DNA of 64,000 nt from Phoenix dactylifera (GCF_009389715.1 NC_052392.1:37505410-37569409); one strand, 5' to 3'. Counted from the first letter of the stretch, positions 47,884-58,866 are shown. Numbers and translations: made by a program. Notes: a model not told the origin generated them from the sequence alone.

Positions 47884-49408
47884 AATGAAATGGTTGAATA
47901 ATTGAAAAATTAGATTATTCAGGAATACATATTGAATGCTGAGATTACGCATTGAATTTCTAGTAGTAGATCCATAATAAAAAAAGAAACCGATTTCGCT
48001 AAAGAAAAAGCTTTTACTGCAGTTAAATATCCTTTTTTCTTCTAAATATTCCTACGAATATGTTTTTTTGATATAGAAATACGTTTTGCTTTTTTCACCC
48101 CTTTGAATCGGGCAGGCTAGACTTGAAGGTTCTAGGGCAGCAAGTTAGTTTTCAATCTTTGAAGCTCTTCCCCCTTAATGAGTCTCTCAAAAGCCAGCTC
48201 GCTCGTATTCAAGCAGAAGTAGACAAGTGTTGAAAGAGTGAAGTCTGGGGATCATTCAACACTGAAAGCCGGAATTCTTGATAGATGCTTGACCATTCAA
48301 GAATGAAAAGCAACATTGCGACAAATAGAAGATCATGTCTTTGAAAATTATGCTCAAAATAGTAATTTCTAATTTTAAAATTTTAAGAGATTCATTGCAC
48401 CGTCGTCACCCGTCACACACTTAGTTATCTCAAACAAAATTTTGTATGTGATGTCTGATAACATAAAAAAAATAGAATGTCATTATTTTTGTAGTGCATG
48501 CAATGCACCCTAGATGAAAAGATAATCTTATCTAAACATTATCGGCGTGTTAAAATCTACTATACAACGGAGTAGAGAATCTGACAAATGCCTATTTTTA
48601 TGTCACCAAATAGGTGCCAAGTGGCTTGAGGAAGTATTGGTTTTCAAAATCTATATCTACAATGGATGCCTCTTCTTCGTCGTCAATAATAACGGTAGGT
48701 CTGCTCATTCTTAAATTGCACTCAAAATCCATCCTTAATAAAAACTCTAAGTGCCTATTTGGATAATTGAGCTGAGAATTTTATAGAATTTGTAGATTGA
48801 GCCAGTACAACTAGTAAGATCATAAAATTAGATATTAGGGCCAATAGTAGGCTTAGCCTAGCATGTAATTCTTTGATTTTGCTGGTTGTACTAGCCCAAT
48901 CTATGAATTTTATAGAATTTTTAGCTCAGTCAGCAAGCATGCCATCAGTAAAGAGGTGCAAGCTAAAGTTGGCTCATCCTTTGCTCAGTTACATGAGAAA
49001 CTTTAATGGTTTGATAAGGAATTCAGGATAGGTTTGCATTCAAAACATGAAAATATTATGCAGAAAATTTGAAGATTCTATATTTATTTCATTAATCTAT
49101 TATGTTTTAAATATATTATTCATCCAAAACTAGCCAATGAAGAATAAAGGCTGCATTATGAATAAAATCTTTATTTAGACATGGATTTTGTAAATGTTGG
49201 AAATTTCTCAAGCCATGCATCATTGGTTGGAACATTTTTCTGGCTCCACCCAGTTTGCTTGGGCCCGTGTTCTTCACTCCAATCCGGATTATATTTTTTC
49301 AAAAAGAGGCCACTAACTAGTGATTAATTGCCAACCGCGTCCAATCTCCCAGCTGCCCTTCTCTCTTACGTCTCTTCTTTCCTTCCCTCCCTCTAACCCT
49401 CTCCACGC

Positions 49409-49415
49409 TATAAAT
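49409..49415 (+). promoter_or_regulatory. Probable TATA box of the NAC gene
   Basis: TATAAAT lies 128 bp before the ATG. This would place transcription start near 49440 with a ~100-bp leader. Confidence 0.6.
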
Positions 49416-49542
49416 GCCAATCATAGCATCATAACAAGAACCACATTGGAGCTCCCACTTAACTTCTGCACCTTCTTACCTCTTTCCGTTCACTCACTTA
49501 CAACCTCCAAGGCTTCTCCTACGTTGTCTCCATCTCCATAGC

Positions 49543-50322
49543 ATGGGTGGCCTTCCCCCTGGTTTCCAGTTCGTCCCCTCCGATGAAGAGCTTGTCGTCC
49601 ATTTTCTATATCCCAAGGCGTCACTCTTACCATGCCACCCTGACATCATCCCCAGCCTCAACCTTCGCCATGTCGATCCATGGGACCTTGATGGTGGGTT
49701 TCTCTTCTTGGTTTCTTTTGTTACTCCCACATCCTTTGCACCATGACACTACTAACAAGCACTCGTTTGCATATTAAGGTAAAGCACTGCAAGGTGGCAA
49801 CCAGTGGTATTTCTTCAGCCAGAGGATCCAAAACAGAGTGTCGCCGAATGGCTATTGGACGCCGATCGGAGTCGACGAGCCCGTAGCAAGCAGCGACAAG
49901 GTCGTTGGCATGAAGAAGACGCTAGTCTTCTACGTTGGTGAAGCTCCCTGCGGGGTAAAAACTAATTGGATGATGATTGAATACCATCTCTTGGACGGTT
50001 CTACCAATTGCAGCAGCAGCGGTAGCCGCACGCATAGTAATAGAAGGTCCTCCAAGAAGAGAGCACACCAAAGAGTAGTATGTTCCTTGATATTAATTTG
50101 ATACCTTACACTAGTTCGCTTGCTGCTTCATTTCATGGCCTGATAACTGGACTTTGTTGCTATGATCTCTAGGTTTCTGACAACTGGATCATTTGTCGAG
50201 TCTATGAAGCAAGCTGTGATTCAGTTGCAAGCTCTTTAAGCGATGACACAGAGCTCTCATGCTTGGATGAGGTGTTCTTGTCCTTGGATGATCTTGACGA
50301 GATAAGCTTGCCCAACTTATAA
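49543..50322 (+). CDS. NAC104: NAC transcription factor, XYLEM NAC DOMAIN 1 type
   Basis: Three exons, 49543-49693, 49779-50077 and 50173-50322, join in phase to 199 residues, with the introns at the usual NAC positions. The NAC subdomains are present: A (LPPGFQFVPSDEELVVHFL), B (PWDLDGKAL), C (WYFFSQR, NGYWTPIGVDEPV), D (FYVGEAPCGVKTNWMMIEY) and E (NWIICRVYE). The short C terminus TELSCLDEVFLSLDDLDEIS is nearly identical to that of Arabidopsis XND1 (ANAC104), which fixes the orthology. Family knowledge: XND1 is a nuclear factor that restrains secondary-wall deposition and programmed cell death in xylem vessels. A small oddity is Gln in place of the usual Arg in the GFRF core. A TATA box lies at 49409. 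Length and structure look complete and functional. Confidence 0.94.
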
Positions 50323-52222
50323 GTTCTGGAGGTTGTCATTAAACTCAGGGTTTAACCATGTAGCTCTAATGATGTGTTGCTTTTGGTAGCATTAATTAGT
50401 ATGGGCTGAAGAACTCAAGCCCATCATGTGTGTAACTATCCGTTCTTTTGTTAGAAATGTGATTGAAGCGTGGTATATAGGGAGTGTGATATAGGTTTTT
50501 TTTGGAGAAGGAAAGCTTCCAACAATGTAATTTGATCCCTCTAAAGAGGACTATGTAATCTTTCATGTCGTTCAATATAACATCGTTTGAAGTTCAGACT
50601 TATGCTCCATCCTTTTTTTTCTTTTTTGTCTGAGAAAGTACTCATGCTCAACTTGGTTTGTTGTGTGATTCACTTTTCTTTCTCTAAATGTGATTTGAGT
50701 ATGAAGCAAGTGCTGTAGGTTATTAAAGATGGGAGGGCCATGGAACTTATGCGTGCAGTCGGAGTGAATCAAGTATGGTGTAGGCTTTTAGTTTCTTTTC
50801 TTTTTTAATTAAAGAAAAAATTCTTGAAGTAGGATCCAAAGGTTACAATTAAATAAAGGATCTAATAATTTAATTGCATTCTTCTAATGAGAGCGTGTAA
50901 TTCTATATGTTATTTATGTATAACTATTGCTATCATATAAAAGTTCTTATGCTCAATTTAGTGTGATGATTTATTCCAGTTTCCTTCTTTCCATGGAAAT
51001 GAAGTCTGAAGCAAGTGCCCTTCATAGGTTATTAGATGTAGAAGGCCCCATGCAACTTTTGTGGGGTAATTGCATGCCTTATGGGTTGTCCTTTTTAGCC
51101 TTTTCTTTATTCTCCTCGAAGCCCTCCCTCATGATTTTGGTGGTGGTGTCGTGCCACGAAGCAAAGGTGGCATCCCTTCAGAATAATATATGGATGCAGC
51201 TTACGTGAGCATTTCGCTATCCATGGCGTCATCTCGGATTGGGTTCGACACTTCTACGTGCTCCAATGCAGGAGAAAATAGACTAGGCTACAAGGTGGGG
51301 ACTCAGGATTTGCATGCATAAGAGGGCAGCACATTCTTTTTGAGTTGTCTGAGATTTGATTAGAATGTCCAAATAGGAGGCATTTGTTTTATGGACAGAT
51401 ATCCATAATATTTTATTTTTTAATTTTGTTGGTTGAATTCATTCCAGATACATATGATTCGTCCACCCCATCACACACACATAAAAAAATACATTTTAAG
51501 TATTGATCATATGTTGATGTGTCTGCTATAGGTGGCATTTCATTCCACATAATAGGATTTTTTTCTTCCTTTACCTAGTATATGATAAAAGAAGCAGAAT
51601 AAATGCAGCTAGGCTAACAATTAAACACATCATAATTATATATTTAATATGGCTCAAATGTATAGTGAGAGCTAAAATGGGGATTTGAAGTCAGTAACTC
51701 AAATTGTTAGGACAATTTCTTGGTGATTATATTTGCCAGACTTAGGGTTTAAGGTCTCATAGGAGTTGGAAGGTTTGAGGTATTTGGAGAAGAAGAATTC
51801 AATTATATAGGTTGCTAACTCAATGGTGGCATTTCATAGGGCAAATTATGTGATTTACTTAGTAGTAAACATTGGTAGTAGTGCTCACTTGTACTCCAGA
51901 ATGCAATGGCATAAAATTTATAAGTTGTAATTGTCTATAAATTTTGATCTTGTTGAACAAACAAGCAATAGAAACAAGCTTTAAGAGGAGAATATATGAA
52001 AATAAAACCAAACATATTATATAATTAAAAATAATAAAAAAATAATATTTTTAATAAGAATTGATATATAAAATGAATTGTTATGAGAGTGAGAGAGAGA
52101 CATTTGAAACAGAAAAGGCATTATTGTATAAGGATGGAAGATTTTAAATTAAGCAATTCCAAGAATCAAAAATTGAAAAATTAAATATGAATTGATCTTT
52201 AGTGGTTTAAAATTTGTTTGTG
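50323..52222. other. Region 3' of the NAC gene
   Basis: No supported gene. The first ~250 bases are the probable 3' untranslated region. After a diverged direct duplication (listed separately) the sequence is AT-rich and featureless. Confidence 0.6.
50641..51058 (+). repeat. Diverged direct duplication 3' of the NAC gene
   Basis: 50641-50755 and 50946-51058 share the order CTYATGCTCAA, a pyrimidine-rich stretch, TGAAGCAAGTGC, AGGTTATTA and GGCCCATG-like text. Similarity is moderate. It is probably an old local duplication of 3' flanking DNA. Confidence 0.55.
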
Positions 52223-52429
52223 ATTTTAGAGAGACAAATCAATGAAATGAATGAAAAATATAGCTATAGACTTATTCTATTTAAACTTTTAAAAAAGATT
52301 AAAATATATTTTTATTTGAAAATTTGACAAATTATTTATATAGGGAAAAGCTTTGATATTCAAGACTCTCTCTTTTTAATTTTGTGTGGAATAAAAAAAA
52401 ATGACTACTCTTCCTACTAGAGGTGGGCA

Positions 52430-52725
52430 ACGGGCCGTGCCGGGCCGGCCCGGCCCGGGCCCCCCGGGCCCAAAGACTAAACGGGCCGTGCCTGGCACGG
52501 CCCGTCCAGCACGGAAGGCCAGCCCGGCCCGGCCCCAGGCCCCTCTATTGGTGGGCCGGGCCGGGCCGGGCACGGCACGCCACGGGCCGTGCCAGGCACG
52601 GCCCGTAACGGGCGCAAACGGGCCGTGCCAGGCACGGCCCGCAACGTCTCCAGACGGGCGTGCCTGGCACGGCCCGTAACGGCTCCAGACGGGCCGTGCC
52701 AGGCACGGCCCGTCTGGAGAGGGGG
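52430..52725 (+). repeat. Left subterminal GC-rich palindrome cluster of the hAT
   Basis: Five near-identical units built on GGCCGTGCC(A/T)GGCACGGCC, an inverted repeat with a single central base, plus runs of GGCCCGG. Subterminal repeats of this kind are where hAT transposases bind. Confidence 0.85.
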
Positions 52726-52841
52726 GAGGAAAATAGCCGTTTCCAACGGCTATTTTCGTGAAAATGACCCTTTTACCCCTCCCAACAGTCCAATAACGGC
52801 TGAATTGAGGGGTATTTTGGGAAAAAAATTTTTTGGGCTTC

Positions 52842-52850
52842 TATAAATAG
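52842..52850 (+). promoter_or_regulatory. TATA box of the hAT transposase gene
   Basis: TATAAATAG lies about 270 bp upstream of the transposase ATG, right after the GC-rich left end. Confidence 0.7.
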
Positions 52851-53116
52851 CCCATTCCTCCCTCATTCTCACCACACCAAACCTCTCATTCTCTCCTTCT
52901 CTACTGCTATTATTTCTCTCTTCAAAGTGCTCTTCTAGCAATTTAATTTTTAGTTTGTTCAAGTGCTACACAAGAGGAGGTTCCTGTTGAGAAGAGAAGG
53001 TCGCTTCTGTTGAGAGCACAAGAGGAAGCTCGGAATCTCGGCTCTGCCTCTGCCCTCCGACCCTCTACTCAATTCCTCCTTGCGGTTAGTTTTTATTTTT
53101 TGAATTAATCATAGAT

Positions 53117-55141
53117 ATGTCATCTTTTGAGGAAAGTCAGTTTGGCATTCCTGTTTCTGAGGGAGAAGAAACTAATCCCCAACCCCCTGTTCCTAGTTTC
53201 TCTAGAACTGGTGAACCGAGTGAAGGTCAAACCTCTTCTCGTAAGAGGACTAGTACTGTATGGAATGAATTTGATAGAGTTATGGTTGAGGGAGTCTGGA
53301 AAGCTAAATGTAAAAAATGTGCCAAACTTTATAGTTGTAGTAGTAGTGGGGGAACAGGGCATTTAAAAAGACATCAAGAGAGTCATAGGATGCATGATTC
53401 TCATGCTCAAACTCAAAATACCCTTAATATACAAGGGGGATTACTTGTAGGTAATTTTGCATATAATCATGAAAATCAAAGAAAAGCACTTGTAAAATGG
53501 ATAGTTAAGGATGAATTACCTTTTAGTTTATGTGAATCTTTTAATTTTGAAGAATATGTTCAATTAAACCTACAACCTGCTTACAAAAGAACTAGTAGGC
53601 GTACATTTAGAAGAGTAGCTATGACCAATTTTTTAGCAATGAAACAAAATTTAATTGAAACACTTTCTACTTTAAATGTAAAAATTTCATTAACTTCTGA
53701 TATTTGGTCAGCATCTGTAGGTAGTAATTGTTTTATTGCCATTACTGCTCATTATATTGATAATGATTGGCAATTAAATAAACGTATTCTTGCTTTTCGT
53801 GCTTTTGATTTTCCACATTCTGGGCAACAAATTTCAAATATAATTTATCAAACTGCATGTTCATATAATATTAATGATAAAATTATGTCTATTACTTTTG
53901 ATAATGCATCTAATAATAATTCTGCTGTTGTATTATTAAAAGACTCATTGCATCCCATATTAGATGGAAATTTACTGCATATTAGATGTGCATGTCATAT
54001 CTTAAATCTTTCTGTTCAAGCTGGCATGGGCATGATTCAAGATGTGATTTCAAAAATTAGAAATGGAGTTTCTTTTATTCATGCTTCTAGATCAAGACTT
54101 CAAGAATTTAAGGAATTATGCATAAATCATGGTAAACGTTTTAAAAAATTTAAACTTGATGTAATTACTCGTTGGAACTCCACATATAGCATGATACATG
54201 ATGCATACCCATATAAAAATTTATTAAGTGCATATATTAATGATCGTGGATTAGGATTTACATTGACTGAAACTGATTGGAATAAAGGAAAAATTTTGGA
54301 AGATTTTTTGCTTAGTTTTTATAATGCTACCAATGTTCTTTCTGGTATTTATTACCCTACTTCATGTTCATTTTTACAACAAGCATATATAATTAGTCAA
54401 AAATTTGCAGAACATAGATATGATGATGTTTTAATGCCTATTATTGACCTAATGGAATCTAAATGGAATGAGTATTGGGACAGGATATGTCCTATGCATA
54501 ACTTAGCTGCTGTATTTGATCCTAGAGTTAAATTAAATGGCGTGCTAATTTTACTTGATGCATACTCTGAAAATATGAATCAAGATGCTGAATCTGCTAA
54601 AGATGAGGTAAAAAAACTTCTTTATGATATTTATGCTATATATGATGAAAAAATTCGTGGATCTAGAACACAAATACAAACCTCTATTTCTCCTTCTAGT
54701 AGTTCTCGTTCGTCATCTATTTTTTCATTCATTGCACAGAGAAGACACACACATGCTTCAAGTTCCTCTTCATCTTCTTCATCTTTAAGTAGTGAACTAG
54801 AATTTTATTTACGAAATGATCTTCATTCTGCATATGATGAAAATCAAATAGAGAATCTAGATGTATTATCTTGGTGGAAGAGTGTTAGAAATCAATATCC
54901 TGTTATGTCTGCAATTGCACGCGATATTTTAGCTGTGCCGATGTCCACGGTAGCATCGGAATCCGCTTTTAGTGCAGGTCGGCGTGTTCTTGACGAAAAG
55001 AGAAGTAGGATGACGGGCGAAACGGTGGAGATGCTTCTCTGCTTCAAGGATTGGCTGGATGCTGAGGCAAGACTTCAAGATAAAGGTGGACATAATACAA
55101 CATCCTTTGATGATGATGATACAAACACTACTGAAGACTGA
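53117..55141 (+). CDS. hAT transposase (BED finger, RNase H-like core, hATC dimerisation domain)
   Basis: Uninterrupted 674-aa frame, in the usual range for plant Ac-like or RICESLEEPER-like transposases. A BED zinc finger lies at about residues 45-90 (C65, C68, H82 to H90). The catalytic core has the first acidic residue in TSDIW (D195) and the second in TFDNASNN (D262), followed by the RCACHILNL block (291-297). A serine-rich low-complexity insert covers about 525-570. The hATC dimerisation domain covers about 582-647, with ASESAFSAGRRVLDEKRS. It cuts and re-inserts the surrounding element. No stop, frameshift or missing domain is visible. The third catalytic Glu was not pinned down by eye. 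A domesticated host gene is unlikely because the frame still sits between terminal repeats and target duplications. Confidence 0.95.
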   Translation: MSSFEESQFGIPVSEGEETNPQPPVPSFSRTGEPSEGQTSSRKRTSTVWNEFDRVMVEGVWKAKCKKCAKLYSCSSSGGTGHLKRHQESHRMHDSHAQTQNTLNIQGGLLVGNFAYNHENQRKALVKWIVKDELPFSLCESFNFEEYVQLNLQPAYKRTSRRTFRRVAMTNFLAMKQNLIETLSTLNVKISLTSDIWSASVGSNCFIAITAHYIDNDWQLNKRILAFRAFDFPHSGQQISNIIYQTACSYNINDKIMSITFDNASNNNSAVVLLKDSLHPILDGNLLHIRCACHILNLSVQAGMGMIQDVISKIRNGVSFIHASRSRLQEFKELCINHGKRFKKFKLDVITRWNSTYSMIHDAYPYKNLLSAYINDRGLGFTLTETDWNKGKILEDFLLSFYNATNVLSGIYYPTSCSFLQQAYIISQKFAEHRYDDVLMPIIDLMESKWNEYWDRICPMHNLAAVFDPRVKLNGVLILLDAYSENMNQDAESAKDEVKKLLYDIYAIYDEKIRGSRTQIQTSISPSSSSRSSSIFSFIAQRRHTHASSSSSSSSSLSSELEFYLRNDLHSAYDENQIENLDVLSWWKSVRNQYPVMSAIARDILAVPMSTVASESAFSAGRRVLDEKRSRMTGETVEMLLCFKDWLDAEARLQDKGGHNTTSFDDDDTNTTED

Positions 55142-55228
55142 AGACTGAAGACTGAAGAGTGAATACTGATTCACTGAATCACTGATGATTAGTAAGATTT
55201 CTTAATTTTTTATAATTGTACATTTTTA

Positions 55229-55318
55229 TTGTATTCTGGAGGTCAGACCAAGGTCCAAACCTCGGCCCTTTCTTAGTTTCTTATTGTATTCTAGAGGTCA
55301 GACCAAGGTCCAAACCTC
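55229..55318 (+). repeat. Two-copy direct repeat in the hAT 3' region
   Basis: TTGTATTCTGGAGGTCAGAC...CAAACCTC occurs twice about 52 bp apart with one difference. Just upstream (55132-55160) GAAGACT is repeated four times around the transposase stop codon. Confidence 0.85.
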
Positions 55319-55345
55319 CCTTCATGTACCATTTTGATTTAAATT

Positions 55346-55351
55346 AATAAA
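55346..55351 (+). terminator. Polyadenylation signal of the transposase transcript
   Basis: AATAAA about 205 bp after the transposase stop codon, before the GC-rich right end. Confidence 0.5.
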
Positions 55352-55474
55352 CTGGTAGGGGTCTATGCCAAACCCCCCACCATTAAGGTGGCTTTATATT
55401 CATAAATCATAAATTCTTAGTGTTCAATATTTATTAATTTATTAAAAAAATTTATAAAGCATTAATTTTTATCG

Positions 55475-55770
55475 GGCCGAGCCCGGCCCAGGCCCGGACC
55501 GTGCCAGGCCCGCGTGCCAGCCCGGCCCGGGCCCTTATGGGCCGTGCCGTGCTGGCCCGCGGGCCGTGCCGTGCTTGGCCCGCGGGCCTAGACCGGGCCG
55601 TGCTGGCCCAGGCCCGAAGCGGGCCGTGCCAGGCACGGCCCGCTGGCCAGGACCCTCTAGCCCAGCACGGCCCTCTCAAAGGGGCCGTGCCAGGCACGGC
55701 CCGTCACTGTAGCTGGCGGGCCGTGCCAGGCACGGCCCGCTTCGTGCCGGGCCGTGGGCGGCCCGGCCCA
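55475..55770 (+). repeat. Right subterminal GC-rich palindrome cluster of the hAT
   Basis: Three units of GGCCGTGCCAGGCACGGCC with GGCCCGCGGGCC and GGCCCGG runs, matching the left cluster in content. Left and right ends are asymmetric: five units against three. Confidence 0.85.
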
Positions 55771-56092
55771 GTGCCCATCTCTAGTTCCTACTAGTCAACT
55801 TCTAGGTATTTTTAAGATTTAATGGCCTAAAAAAAAAAGTCCGAAATAAAAAAAGAATGACTCTATCTTTTTAATTTTGTGTGGAATAAAAAAGAATGAC
55901 TTTTGTTTCTACCCGTCAACTTCTAGGTATTTTTAGAGAGACAAATCAATGAAATAAATGAAAATAGGGAAAATACAGCTACAATTTTATTCTATTTAAA
56001 CTTTGAAAAAAGGTTAAAATATATTTTCATTTAAAAATTTGACAAATTAATTATATAGGGAAAAGTTTTGATATTCAAGACTCTCTCTTTAG

Positions 56093-58490
56093 TTTTGATA
56101 AAGTGTGTGTGTGTGTATTCATATTACTTTTGACAATTGATAAAATGTTAAACAATTTATGATATAATATTTTGATTTAATCTCCATTAATGCACCACTC
56201 TTTTTGGATTTTCCCCTTTTTCTAGAAAAAAACGATACAATTGGATGTTCTTTAAAGGAATTTAGTTTTAGCAAGGCAATTATTGACCACTAAATCATAA
56301 AGCCCCACACTTTTAGTTGGAATTTGGCTACTAAGTATAGTACATTTAGTATGCACCGAAATGTGTTATACTATGATTGGGGTTTTGTGGATCAAAGAAT
56401 ATATTTTCATAGTCCAAAGAAATCTATTTTTTAAGTCAATCCTTATAAACACCTACTTGAATACGACATGTGCCTAATTTCCTATAAGGTTACTTTTATC
56501 ATTACAAAATTTGTGTGCACATCATTTTCATGAACTATCCTAAAGATAATGCTTCATCTTTGCTTCTTTTTTGGCATAAAGATTGCAGTCCCTCATAAAA
56601 ATAGATTCTTGTCATTTGAAAGCAAGAAAAGCATGCATGGGATGAGGTGTCTATGGAGCCACATGATATACCTTCATCTCCTTTTTTATCTTCCTACCCA
56701 TTTGTGAGTGAGACTTATTGGCTTGGGACCCATTCTTGAGCCCTTTTGTGTTTTTGGAAGCTTTTGGATTTCAATAGAGAAATTAGCAGAAGGATGCACA
56801 TATTTAATACTTCATCCTCCTTAAGTCTAGTGCCTAATCATGGTTCTAACGTGGATTAGGTGACTATGTGAGGAATGAAAGTGGATAGTGGACCATGCTA
56901 CCTAGTTTTTTTCCCAATCTAATTATGCTAATTAATCATGTCATTACATGCCAACCATGTTTGAGCTAAGAACAGGTTAAGGTCATTCGCACATAACACA
57001 ATCTCGGTCTTTAACATGCGCACGAACACTCGATCACATGCTGGAGATATTTTGAGATATATGATCACGTGTGATCATTCTTGATTGTGTTCGATCGCAA
57101 ATCTCAAAGAATGATCATGTGTTTGTGCATGCTATGAAGCAGGGTGATGATCTTGGTGCTACGAGTTCTATGGGTTTGGTGTGGCTAAGAATGTGCTGAA
57201 TTTGGGCGTTGTCGTTGTGATTGAGAAGGAGACTAGCACACTAAGCTTTTTAGAAGGGCCAAACAAAAGGCACGGTCCTAAAAATTTGGAGATATCGGAG
57301 GCAAACTTTTGATGATGCTAGCATCCGTCTATTTATGAGACCTCAACTAAAACTAAGATCTTTGTAAAAATATAAAACAGATGCTATGTGAAATCAACTA
57401 TCTTCAATTTGATAGATAATGAGAGACAATAAAAATAAAATAAAGGCGTCATTTGATAATGTCACTATCAAAAAGAATATAATACGATGTTCAATTTCTT
57501 CAAATATTTAAATGTAATAATATATTATTTTGGCCAAATATATAGAACAGTCAAATTTTTTTCATATTGGTTGAAAGGTTGCTACAATTTTAAGGGGATT
57601 ATAGCTTGATACCAATTGCTATTGAAGTCCCTATATCTATACATAGGGTACCTATACTAGTTTTTCTCAAAAAAATCTAAACTATTTTATAGAGAAAAAA
57701 CTTTATATAAGTATAACTAGATGTCTTTTGAAATTCTAGCCAATATGAAGGTTCCATCGTACATAAAATTTGATATTGTGAATGTGATTTACTATTTTTA
57801 AACTAATAATCAAAAATTATATAATTTGGAGACCTAAATCTATGCAATAATCAATAATTTTAAAAATAAAAACGAAATACAAAATAGGATTAAATACCAT
57901 AAATTAGTTATTATAAAACTAAAAATTTGTAACATATAAAATGATAGTAAAAAAATATACATAAAAAATGATAAAAACAGCTTACTTGCAAAATACAATA
58001 ACTAACTAAAATATAGTAAAACCAAAAAAAACATTAATACAAAATTATAAAATACAAAAAGGAAAATAAAAATCCAATAAAAAATAAATATTCATAAAAA
58101 TTAGTAATAAGATAAAACTTATCTAAACTAAAGGATGTCGAAAATTGACAAACAATACAAAGAATTAAAAATAGTGAATAAGTTAAATACAATAGAATAA
58201 CATATATTAAAAATACTAGGTAATTGATATGATAATCAAAATAAATTAAAAAGTTACATATATTAGTATGAAATACGAGTGGATCATTCATCAAATAATA
58301 TAACAGAATAGATATAACAAAGTATAAAAAATAAAAAATAAAACATGGACATAAAGATAAAAACATAATCAACTAAAATATAAGAAAAATATAAACCATT
58401 AATAAATAAAATGAACATAAAAATATAATTGAATTATGATAATAAAGCATAAATAAGAATAAGCTAAAATCGCGATATTTTTAGAAAATT
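56093..58490. other. Gene-free AT-rich region
   Basis: No supported gene. 57360-58480 is extremely AT-rich. 57015-57135 contains an imperfect inverted repeat (GATCACGTGTGATC near its centre). The open frame on the minus strand at 58034-58372 is an AT-rich artefact. Confidence 0.6.
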
Positions 58491-58499
58491 TAAAATGGT

Positions 58500-58600
58500 C
58501 ATTAAGCCCGATGGTCGGCCCAGGATCTGGAGCAATACACTATGTTCACTTTGTGCAAATTTCCGTCCCGGCCCGGCCCGTGATCATATCTACCGTTAGT
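58500..58600. mobile_element. Possible decayed hAT terminus
   Basis: GTCCCGGCCCGGCCCGTGAT followed by CATATCTA resembles the GC-rich end of the hAT at 52418 in reverse orientation. It has no transposase and no paired end that could be fixed. Confidence 0.3.
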
Positions 58601-58866
58601 TCAATATAATATTTAATTTTTTTCCCCTACATGACGACACCCTTCCAAAATGCCCTGTGGCGGCCGGTATTTTCGATCTTGCCCCCCCGTCGTGCCTCCT
58701 CCAAGGAAGAAACTCCGCTTTCACGCGCCCGTCGTCTTTCTCGGCCGGCAGCGATCGCGATCCCACCACCATCCCTTCTTCGCCTTTGTCCTCTCCCATC
58801 TCTCTTCTCGAATATGCTCGGAATCGATCTCCGGATATCCTCCGAATCTGGGCGACGGAGGAACCG

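Larger units (their letters stand above)
44894..49408. other. Gene-free region between copy B and the NAC gene
   Basis: No supported gene. It contains a tandem repeat (46574-47003), a plastid-derived fragment (47786-47883) and ordinary AT-rich DNA. 47884-48300 has an organelle-like flavour but I could not assign it. 49150-49540 is the NAC promoter side. Confidence 0.55.
52418..55783 (+). mobile_element. Complete hAT transposon with transposase gene
   Basis: The element is 3366 bp. Terminal inverted repeats are TAGAGGTGGGC at the left and GCCCATCTCTA at the right. Target duplications are CTTCCTAC (52410-52417) and GTTCCTAC (55784-55791), 7 of 8 identical. GC-rich palindromic subterminal blocks lie at both ends, with a TATA box, one intronless 674-aa transposase, and an AATAAA signal. 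All parts needed by an autonomous hAT are visible, so it looks young and possibly active. AT-rich codon use in the transposase contrasts with the very GC-rich ends. Confidence 0.92.
52223..56092 (+). repeat. Local tandem duplication split by the hAT element
   Basis: 52223-52417 (left of the hAT) is repeated at 55930-56092, including TTAGAGAGACAAATCAATGA and GATATTCAAGACTCTCTC. The phrase TTAATTTTGTGTGGAATAAA occurs at about 52378 and 55870. The phrase GTCAACTTCTAGGTATTTTT occurs just right of the hAT (about 55795) and again near 55916. The hAT therefore landed in an existing AT-rich tandem duplication. Confidence 0.85.

Noticed and set aside
52401-52846. Overlapping Gly/Pro/Arg-rich frames at the hAT left end
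   Set aside because: They translate the palindromic subterminal repeats; same for 55452-55794 at the right end.
58034-58372. Minus-strand hydrophobic 112-codon frame
   Set aside because: Extremely AT-rich DNA gives Phe/Leu/Ile/Tyr-rich frames by chance.
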